In this document: piece after piece, positions 1 through 4,873 of the stretch
Layout of the letters: each line of letters begins with the position of its first letter
Position numbering within the stretch: position 1 is the first letter of the stretch
Source: Chloroflexota bacterium
Lineage (GTDB): Bacteria; Chloroflexota; Limnocylindria; Limnocylindrales; Limnocylindraceae
Reading direction: 5' to 3'
Assembly (NCBI GenBank): GCA_009692905.1
Contig: SHYI01000042.1
Coordinates: 1 to 8,093, forward strand
Length of the DNA stretch: 8,093 nt
Made by a program: the position numbers and the translations under genes
The notes under the pieces: generated by a model
The model's database searches: none
Told to the model about the DNA's origin: nothing
The model's input: the letters and a program-made list of their open reading frames with translations, nothing else

Positions 1-308
1 GCGAACGCTGGAGCCGAACCGATGGCGCGCATCTCAGCGCTCTGGGTGTTGCGATCAAGCCCATACATCTTGTCGCGCAGGCTCTTGTACGGAGCCGCGT
101 TCAGCGCCTCGGTAATTCCCGTCGCGTCGAGCGTTGCCGACGTGTAGGTAAAGACCTCCGAGCCTGCTGGAATCAGGGCAAGCACAGCGGCCTTAGCGTC
201 GGCACCAGTGGCGACGACCTTCGCGGAGAAGCCGTGCTTGTTGAGCGCTGCGACGGCGCGATCGATCTTGGCGCTATCGGCCACCTGCTTGAATCGTGCT
301 GCTGACAT
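1..308 (-). CDS. LUD-domain protein (LutC/YkgG-like), 3' end outside the window
   Basis: The minus-strand frame is open from an ATG at 308-306 to the window edge, giving 102 residues of the N-terminal part of the protein. An excellent Shine-Dalgarno (AAGGAGG, complement of 315-321) lies six bases before the ATG. Family features seen: an N-terminal helix, the NKHGFSAKVV strand (residues 23-32), a GSEVFTYTSATLDATGI block (49-65) and a YKSLRDKMYG segment (74-83). These match the start of LUD domains, the fold shared by LutB and LutC of L-lactate utilisation and by many stand-alone proteins of unknown role. No iron-sulfur motif is visible in this part. It is divergent from a MarR-type regulator, with operator-like repeats over its promoter, so it is probably that regulator's target. 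Family assignment is fairly secure; the substrate is not known. The C-terminal half cannot be judged here. Confidence 0.82.
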   Translation of the reverse strand, partial: MSAARFKQVADSAKIDRAVAALNKHGFSAKVVATGADAKAAVLALIPAGSEVFTYTSATLDATGITEALNAAPYKSLRDKMYGLDRNTQSAEMRAIGSAPAF

Positions 309-331
309 CGTGTGCCTCCTTCAAATCAACT

Positions 332-349
332 CCCGTGCGAACGCACAGG
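332..349. repeat. Imperfect palindrome in the LUD leader
   Basis: GTGCGAACGCAC at 335-346 is a perfect five-pair inverted repeat around AA. It extends outward, past one mismatched pair, by CC (332-333) and GG (348-349). It lies inside the predicted 5' leader of the LUD mRNA, about ten bases upstream of its Shine-Dalgarno. It could form a short hairpin or act as a protein site. Its sequence differs from the TTGC-N4-GCAA elements, so it is probably not another copy of them. Confidence 0.3.
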
Positions 350-363
350 TAGTTGCAGGCGCA

Positions 364-392
364 AATATACCCCTTGACCAGAATGATTGCAA
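364..392 (-). promoter_or_regulatory. Promoter of the LUD gene
   Basis: Reading leftward, a -35 box TTGCAA (complement of 387-392) is followed after exactly 17 bases by a -10 box TATATT (complement of 364-369), one mismatch from consensus. Transcription would start near 357 and leave a leader of about 49 bases before the ATG at 308. This is the best sigma-70-type promoter in the window. Both boxes are covered by the TTGC-N4-GCAA elements described separately, which suggests repression by the neighbouring regulator. Confidence 0.65.
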
Positions 393-402
393 GTGCAACT
401 AT
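374..402 (+). promoter_or_regulatory. Possible promoter of the MarR regulator gene
   Basis: A -35-like TTGACC (374-379) is followed by a 17-base spacer and a weak -10-like AACTAT (397-402), which keeps the conserved A at position 2 and T at position 6. Transcription would begin at about 409-411, right at the ATG, giving a leaderless or nearly leaderless mRNA. No Shine-Dalgarno lies before the ATG, which agrees. The weak -10 makes this tentative. Confidence 0.35.
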
Positions 403-410
403 TGCAAGTA

Positions 411-938
411 ATGGTAACAACAAACAAGCCCGTGAGCGCCGAGATTGAAGCACTCTCCGCAGTGCTTGGTACCGACGCATCCAAACTCCTTGATCCGGCG
501 GTCGCCCGCGCCTGGTTCGCCCTCCTGATCGCCTACGGCCGTGTGACGCGTGCCCTCTCCACAGAGCTTATGGATGCTTCAGGCATGAGCCTCGCCGACT
601 TTGATGTGCTGGCGCAGCTCGTTCGATCTGAGGAGTACCGGCTTCGCATGAGCGAACTTGCCGAAGCCGTCTTGATTTCAAAGAGCGGGTTGACACGTCG
701 CATTGACCGACTCGCCGTTAATGGCTGGGTCACGCGACGCCGCTGTACCGAAGACGGGCGCGTTCACTGGGCGACCCTGACACCACTCGGCGTACGAACA
801 TTCAAGGCCGTTGCGCCAGCGCACCTCGCCGCCGTCGCCGAGCGATTTGGTGGCGCACTACCGGCGAGCGAGATGGAGCGACTAACGCGTGACCTGCTGA
901 AGATCGCCGCGAAGAATGCGGAGCCTGCTCGCCCGTAG
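411..938 (+). CDS. MarR-family transcriptional regulator
   Basis: A 175-residue winged-helix repressor, a normal length for the family. Residues 30-55 form the long helix used in dimerisation. Residues 61-110 carry the helix-turn-helix, with SKSGLTRRIDRL (90-101) as the recognition helix. Residues 110-125 form the wing, ending in the typical ATLTPLG strand (121-127). A single cysteine (C112) sits at the wing base; whether it senses oxidants is unknown. An in-frame TTG at 387 would add eight residues, but that start lies inside the operator-like repeat, so the ATG at 411 is preferred. The ATG has no SD and may be leaderless. The gene is divergent from the LUD gene, and repeats overlapping both promoters suggest it represses itself and that gene. 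The effector cannot be read from the sequence. The stop is only 13 bases from the convergent exporter gene, with no hairpin terminator. Confidence 0.88.
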   Translation: MVTTNKPVSAEIEALSAVLGTDASKLLDPAVARAWFALLIAYGRVTRALSTELMDASGMSLADFDVLAQLVRSEEYRLRMSELAEAVLISKSGLTRRIDRLAVNGWVTRRRCTEDGRVHWATLTPLGVRTFKAVAPAHLAAVAERFGGALPASEMERLTRDLLKIAAKNAEPARP

Positions 939-951
939 TCTCTCTCTGCGT

Positions 952-1590
952 TTAGTTGCCGAGGTTGAGAAGCCGGTGCGCCCCCTCAATAAAGATCCCA
1001 ACGGCAAAGGCCACAAACATCACCGCGGAGATCAGTGAGACGGCGCGAATAGTGCGCGGACCCGTGAATCGACGCGTTGCACCAACGACACCTGAGATCA
1101 CCGCAGAGTGCAGTACCGCCGCTGTTGCAAATCCAGAGATAAACGGCATGAACCCGGCAATGCTTGTTGCCTGCGCGGCGACGACGCTCCCACCAACGGT
1201 CGCGGTCCAGAGGATCAGCGTTGGTGAGCTAAGAGCGACGCCGAGGCCGAGCCCAACCGCACGCAGGCCGGTGGCACGCCGGAGTGGTGATGAGTCATCA
1301 ATCGAGCCGCCTCGCACCGCATCGCGCAGTGCGGCTGCGGCGAACCAGCAGAGGATGGCGCTCCCGCCGAGCCAGAGCACCCAGGCGGCCGGAGGCCACT
1401 GGAGTAGTGCGCTGACGCCGAGGGCGCCGGCGCATGCCCAGATGACGTCGCCGATGCAAGAGCCGAGCCCAATAAGGAAGGCGGGCCAGGCGCCGCGATC
1501 GATGGCGGTGCGCACAAGCATGACGTTCACCACACCGAGTTCAATATTGATCGAGAAGGCGAGGGCGGCACCGAGGAGGAAGATCTCCAC
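952..1590 (-). CDS. LysE/RhtB-family transporter
   Basis: A 212-residue, very hydrophobic protein with about six membrane segments, the size and topology of LysE/RhtB exporters, which move amino acids or related small molecules out of the cell. Matching features are the N-terminal helix (residues 4-24), VRTAIDRGAWPAFLIGLGS (26-44, equivalent to the family's sl..G...G...lG block), an acidic D48 in the next helix and LSSPTLILW (120-128), in the place of the usual NPK segment. The family's common N-terminal PGP-type motif reads ELG (17-19) here. The start is a GTG (1590-1588), with GGGGAACGAG upstream as a possible SD inside the end of the pirin gene. Only two bases separate it from the pirin stop, so the two are almost certainly co-transcribed. 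The substrate is unknown. Confidence 0.75.
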   Translation of the reverse strand: MEIFLLGAALAFSINIELGVVNVMLVRTAIDRGAWPAFLIGLGSCIGDVIWACAGALGVSALLQWPPAAWVLWLGGSAILCWFAAAALRDAVRGGSIDDSSPLRRATGLRAVGLGLGVALSSPTLILWTATVGGSVVAAQATSIAGFMPFISGFATAAVLHSAVISGVVGATRRFTGPRTIRAVSLISAVMFVAFAVGIFIEGAHRLLNLGN

Positions 1591-1592
1591 CG

Positions 1593-2597
1593 CTACTCGT
1601 TCCCCGATTCAACGACGCTGGTCGGTGTGTTGTGTGGATTGCTATGGGCAGCGGGGATCACGCCGAGCTTTCCAGCCTGGTAGTCCTCAAACGCCTGCAC
1701 CACCTCGTCGCGCGTGTTCATCACGAACGGCCCGAGCCAGGCGACCGGCTCCTTAATCGGGAGTCCGCCAAGGATCAACACATCAAGGGCTGGCGTGCGC
1801 TGGTCCTGATGCTCCGATGCCTTGACGACGATGCGATCGCCAGCGCCGTACACCGCGAGCTGCCCCGCCTGAATGCCGACACGTTCGGCGCCAACAACAC
1901 CGCGACCCGAGAGGGCGTAGACGAGCGCATTGAAGTCGGGGCGCCAGGGCAGGTCGAGTTCGGCGCCTGGCTGCAGCGTTGCGTGCACCAGTGCGATTGG
2001 CGTTTGCGTGGAGCCTGGTCCGCTGTGGCCACCAACGTCACCGGCAATCAAGCGAAGGAGGGCGCCGCCATCAGGCGAGGCGAGGAGCTTTACTTCGCTC
2101 GAACGAATGTCTTGATACGCGGGCGGCGACCACTTCTTGGCGCGCGGCAGATTCACCCAGAGCTGGAAGCCGTGAAAGAGTCCGCCGCTTGCGACCAAAA
2201 ACTCTGGTGGCGTCTCGATGTGCAGGATGCCGCCGCCTGCGGTCATCCACTGCGTGTCGCCATCACTGATTCGCCCACCACCACCGTTGCTGTCGCGGTG
2301 ATCAAGGATGCCGTCGAGCATGTAGGTGACCGTCTCAAATCCGCGATGCGGATGCCACGGGGTGCCCTTCGGTTCGCCAGGCGCGTACTCCACCTCGCCC
2401 ATCTGGTCGAGCATGATGAATGGATCGATCGCCGCCAGCGGCGCACCCATGAAGGCGCGACGCACGGGGAAGCCTTCGCCCTCAAACCCGCTCGGTGCCG
2501 TGCTCAACGAAATCACTGGGCGCGGGCGTGCGGTGAGCAGGTCGGCGACAGGCGTTCGCTGCAGCAGGGTAATGTCGGGAACGGTTACAGCTGGCAT
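1593..2597 (-). CDS. Pirin-family protein
   Basis: A 334-residue bicupin of the pirin family. The N-terminal cupin holds HPHRGFETVTYMLDG (residues 82-96) and GGILHIETP (122-130), giving the complete metal set H82, H84, H126 and E128; in pirins this site binds iron. The C-terminal cupin (about 200-280) has PGAELDLPW, and the protein ends with the family block GPFVMNTRDEVVQAFEDYQ (290-308). Some bacterial pirins have quercetin 2,3-dioxygenase activity and others bind partner proteins; which applies here cannot be told. It is at the longer end for the family because of an extra N-terminal stretch of about 25 residues and a short tail. The start is an ATG with no SD. A TATGAT box ends six bases upstream, so the mRNA is probably leaderless. 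It is the first gene of a unit with the LysE-type exporter. Confidence 0.93.
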   Translation of the reverse strand: MPAVTVPDITLLQRTPVADLLTARPRPVISLSTAPSGFEGEGFPVRRAFMGAPLAAIDPFIMLDQMGEVEYAPGEPKGTPWHPHRGFETVTYMLDGILDHRDSNGGGGRISDGDTQWMTAGGGILHIETPPEFLVASGGLFHGFQLWVNLPRAKKWSPPAYQDIRSSEVKLLASPDGGALLRLIAGDVGGHSGPGSTQTPIALVHATLQPGAELDLPWRPDFNALVYALSGRGVVGAERVGIQAGQLAVYGAGDRIVVKASEHQDQRTPALDVLILGGLPIKEPVAWLGPFVMNTRDEVVQAFEDYQAGKLGVIPAAHSNPHNTPTSVVESGNE

Positions 2598-2643
2598 GCG
2601 CAGATCATACGTGCGGCGGCGATGTGCCGCCTATTATCGGGAA
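2598..2643. promoter_or_regulatory. Divergent leaderless promoters with a central inverted repeat
   Basis: This 46-base gap lies between two divergent ATGs. Leftward, TATGAT (complement of 2604-2609) ends six bases before the pirin ATG. Rightward, TATTAT (2632-2637) ends six bases before the MFS ATG. Neither start has an SD. With 17-base spacers each -35 would fall on or beside the other gene's -10 (2627-2632 and 2609-2614), and neither -35 resembles TTGACA. Between the -10 boxes is a perfect inverted repeat, GGCGGC-GATGT-GCCGCC (2615-2631). Two polymerases could not easily occupy the region at once. The repeat is a natural operator candidate, although the protein that would bind it is unknown. 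Confidence 0.6.
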
Positions 2644-3936
2644 ATGAGAAACCTCTTCACCCGTCTGCGCCTCGCTGCGGACGACCCATTTCAAAACCCG
2701 GACGTGCGCCTCCTCTTCGGAGCGCAGGGGATCAGCTCACTTGGCTCGCAGGTTTCACACATCGCGTTCCCCCTGATCGCCATCGACGTCATTAATGCGA
2801 GTAACGGCGCAATCGCGCTGCTGGAGTTGGCCTTTCTCGTCCCCTTCGTCCTCTTTGGGCTCCCCGCGGGTGCCCTCCTCGATCGTCGGACTCGCCGGCC
2901 GGTGCTCATCGCCACCGATCTTGCGCGGACCGGGTTGCTGCTCATCGTGCCGATCTGCTACGTCCTCAACATTCTCAGCATGCCGATCTTGCTCGCCGTG
3001 CTATTCCTCATTGGTGTGAGCACGCTCCTCTACGACGTCGCACATCAGTCGTATCTCCCAGCAATCTTGCGCGGACCACAACTCGGCGTTGCTAACGGAC
3101 GCCTCATGGCAATGGAGTCGGCTACTGGCGTTGCTGGACCAGCGCTTGCGGGCATCGCCGTGGCGCGCCTCAGTGGCCCCATCGCCCTGGTCGTGGATGC
3201 ATTCAGTTTTCTTGTCTCAGCACTAATGGTGCAACGCGTGCGCCATGTTGAAGAAGTTCCCACCTTCACGGAACAAGAGGTTGAGGAGCGAAGTCTCTGG
3301 AGCGAGATGCGCGAAGGTCTCGCGTGGGTGGTGCAACATCCGCACCTTCGCGGCAACGCACTGGCTGCGCTGATCTTTAACTTCTTTGGTGGCCTGGCGA
3401 GTGGGCCGTTGCTCATCGCCTACGCGCGACGCGAGCTCGCGCTACCAACTGAACTGATCGGGTTTGTCATTGGCGCGGGCACCGTCGGCATCGTTGTGGG
3501 CACCATCATTAATGCGAAGGTGGTCAAGTGGCTCGGCATGGGCCGCACCCTGGTCCTTGGTGGTTTCATCTTGCCGGTGATGCCTCTGGGCTTCGCCCTG
3601 CTCGATCGCTCCATGGGGGTGCCACTGATTGCAGCGCTGGCGATTCTCACGCAATTCGTCGCCTTCTTCGGCGCTGGGCTCTTCCACGTGAATCAGGTGA
3701 CCTATCGGCAGCTGATCACCCCGGCTCGACTGCTTGGGCGCATGAACGCCTCGATGAAGACGGTGATGCTGCTCGGCCTCCCCCTGGGGGCCCTCATCGG
3801 CTCGGTGATCGCCGAAAACTTCGGGCTCCGCGCGGCACTGTTCGCGGGCTCCATTGGCATCATCTTGGGCCCCCTCCCACTGCTGGTTTCTGGCATCGCG
3901 CGCGTGCACGCCCAGCCTGCCCACACTGAGCGTTGA
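2644..3936 (+). CDS. MFS transporter, drug-efflux (DHA3/EntS-MefA-like) type
   Basis: A 430-residue major facilitator protein with about twelve membrane segments in two halves, split by a charged loop near residues 200-225. The N-terminal block DVRLLFGAQGISSLGSQVS is the typical opening of the MFS_3/DHA3 group, which includes enterobactin and macrolide exporters. It is followed by a motif-A-like loop, GLPAGALLDRRTRRPVLI, between the second and third helices. The family suggests proton-driven export of a small hydrophobic compound, substrate unknown. The frame is open further upstream (to 2326), but that extension lies inside the antisense pirin gene. The ATG at 2644, where family homology begins and a TATTAT box lies six bases upstream, is the better start. 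It faces away from pirin, and the cytochrome oxidase operon follows after 73 bases. Confidence 0.88.
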   Translation: MRNLFTRLRLAADDPFQNPDVRLLFGAQGISSLGSQVSHIAFPLIAIDVINASNGAIALLELAFLVPFVLFGLPAGALLDRRTRRPVLIATDLARTGLLLIVPICYVLNILSMPILLAVLFLIGVSTLLYDVAHQSYLPAILRGPQLGVANGRLMAMESATGVAGPALAGIAVARLSGPIALVVDAFSFLVSALMVQRVRHVEEVPTFTEQEVEERSLWSEMREGLAWVVQHPHLRGNALAALIFNFFGGLASGPLLIAYARRELALPTELIGFVIGAGTVGIVVGTIINAKVVKWLGMGRTLVLGGFILPVMPLGFALLDRSMGVPLIAALAILTQFVAFFGAGLFHVNQVTYRQLITPARLLGRMNASMKTVMLLGLPLGALIGSVIAENFGLRAALFAGSIGIILGPLPLLVSGIARVHAQPAHTER

Positions 3937-3975
3937 CCCCTCTAATCCGACGAGCGCACTCGGGATAGCGGCGGA

Positions 3976-4002
3976 GCGCCTCACGCCGAGGGCGCGTATC
4001 AT
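3976..4002 (+). promoter_or_regulatory. Promoter region of the cytochrome oxidase operon
   Basis: TATCAT at 3997-4002 ends seven bases before the ATG of subunit II (4010). No SD precedes that ATG, so the operon mRNA is probably leaderless. No TTGACA-like -35 is found at 16-18 bases. Instead a GC-rich imperfect inverted repeat, GCGCCTC (3976-3982) pairing with GAGGGCGC (3988-3995) with one bulged G, ends two bases before the box. It could be an operator. It has no T-run after it, so it is a poor terminator for the MFS gene. Confidence 0.5.
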
Positions 4003-4009
4003 CTCAGGC

Positions 4010-4861
4010 ATGAAGAAACTCTCTCTGCTGCTAGGGCTGGGCGCCGTTGCCCTCATTGCGAGCGGCTGCGAGTCTGCCTTCCCACGACCAGCGGTGACCG
4101 ATCAGGCGATCGAGGTCCGCGCCCTCTACGACCTGGTCTTCGCCCTCGCCGCCGTCGTCTTTCTCCTGGTGGAGGGGCTCATCATTTGGTCGGTCATTCG
4201 CTACCGACGTAAGCCGAGCGACTCCACCCTCCCAGTTCAGACCCACGGGAACCTTGTGCTTGAGATTATCTGGACGGTGATCCCACTCATTGTCGTGGTC
4301 GCCCTCTTCTTCGCCTCAGCTCGCGTGCTCAACATCGTTGACGACAGGCAGCCAGAGAACGTTGCGGTCAAGATCGAGGTGGTCGGCTACCAGTGGCAGT
4401 GGAAGTTCGCCTATCCGGTTGAGAAGATCGAGATCTTCGGCGCAGCCACGGCGTACCCTGAGTTGGTCGTGCCGATCAATGAGCGCATCGAGATCACCCT
4501 GGTTGCCCAAGATGTCAACCACGGCTTCTACATTCCGCAGTTCCTCTTCCAGCGCGATCTCGTTCCGGGCAAGACGAATTACTTTGAGTTCACGCCGAAC
4601 AAGCTCGGCACGTTCACCGGCCAGTGCTCTGCATTCTGCGGGCTGCTACATCATCAGATGGGCTTCACGGTGCGCGTCGTGACCCGTGCTGAGTACGACG
4701 CATGGATTGAGGCGACGCGTCCTAAGGAGGAGCCAGCCGCTATCGGCCCAATGACGGGCGTGGTCAAGGAGTGGGGGATCGAGATCTCCGCAGCGAAGCA
4801 TGCCGCAGGTCATTACGCACAGGGCACATACGCAGATCTCGTTGTAGTAGCGCAGCCGTAA
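4010..4861 (+). CDS. coxB: Cytochrome c oxidase subunit II
   Basis: A 283-residue protein that accepts electrons from cytochrome c at a binuclear CuA centre on the outer membrane face. A signal segment ends in IASGC, so C20 may be a lipid-anchored cysteine. Two membrane helices follow (about 38-63 and 84-106), then the aromatic patch GYQWQWKF (126-133) and the CuA domain. The ligands H171, C206, C210, H214 and M217 have exactly the spacing of canonical subunit II. The residue between the cysteines that is normally glutamate (CSExCG) is alanine (A208); its side chain usually helps bind Mg. The tail of about 60 residues after the CuA domain has no CXXCH, so no cytochrome c is fused. The longer frame from 3854 runs into the MFS gene and lacks homology. 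The stop codon overlaps the SD of the next gene. Confidence 0.95.
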   Translation: MKKLSLLLGLGAVALIASGCESAFPRPAVTDQAIEVRALYDLVFALAAVVFLLVEGLIIWSVIRYRRKPSDSTLPVQTHGNLVLEIIWTVIPLIVVVALFFASARVLNIVDDRQPENVAVKIEVVGYQWQWKFAYPVEKIEIFGAATAYPELVVPINERIEITLVAQDVNHGFYIPQFLFQRDLVPGKTNYFEFTPNKLGTFTGQCSAFCGLLHHQMGFTVRVVTRAEYDAWIEATRPKEEPAAIGPMTGVVKEWGIEISAAKHAAGHYAQGTYADLVVVAQP

Positions 4862-4867
4862 AGGAGG
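4861..4867 (+). promoter_or_regulatory. Strong ribosome binding site of subunit I
   Basis: AAGGAGG lies six bases before the ATG at 4874, and its first base is the last base of the coxB stop codon. It contrasts with the SD-less starts of the first genes of the transcription units on either strand. Internal genes here rely on SD pairing and lead genes apparently on leaderless initiation. Confidence 0.75.
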
Positions 4868-4873
4868 TAGAAG

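Larger units (their letters stand above)
353..409. promoter_or_regulatory. Duplicated MarR-type operator candidate
   Basis: Two related inverted repeats are present: TTGCAGGCGCAA at 353-364 and TTGCAAGTGCAA at 387-398. They are identical at 10 of 12 positions, and each is followed by one variable base and then TAT. Their centres are 34 bases apart, a little over three helical turns. A further half-element (ATTGCAAGT, 401-409) repeats the start of the second copy (386-394) and abuts the regulator's ATG. The first copy covers the LUD -10 and start point. The second covers the LUD -35 and the possible -10 of the regulator. Short TTGC/GCAA-type palindromes between divergent genes are a common arrangement for MarR-family operators. 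Binding by this MarR protein is inferred. Confidence 0.55.

Noticed and set aside
387..410. TTG start for the MarR regulator eight codons upstream
   Set aside because: These codons lie inside the operator-like repeat and have no SD; the ATG at 411 fits the family better.
939..951. Possible terminator between the convergent marR and exporter genes
   Set aside because: The 13-base gap has no inverted repeat or T-run on either strand.
956..1756. 266-codon open frame on the plus strand
   Set aside because: Antisense to the LysE-type exporter and the end of pirin; its Arg/Pro/Ala/Thr-rich composition is typical of a GC-rich shadow frame.
2326..2643. Upstream extension of the MFS frame
   Set aside because: It lies wholly within the antisense pirin gene and its promoter gap and has no family similarity; homology begins at the ATG at 2644.
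1632..2795. 387-codon open frame on the plus strand
   Set aside because: It lies antisense to the pirin gene, whose metal-binding and C-terminal motifs are unmistakable, and runs on into the start of the MFS gene in another frame. Its translation is low in hydrophobic order and resembles no family.
3854..4009. Upstream extension of the coxB frame
   Set aside because: It overlaps the end of the MFS gene and would place a soluble stretch in front of the obvious lipoprotein-type signal segment.
3442..4056. 204-codon frame on the minus strand
   Set aside because: Antisense to the conserved second half of the MFS gene; its charged, low-complexity translation is a shadow.
4679..4861. Fused cytochrome c domain on subunit II (caa3 type)
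   Set aside because: The tail has no CXXCH motif and is too short for a cytochrome c domain.
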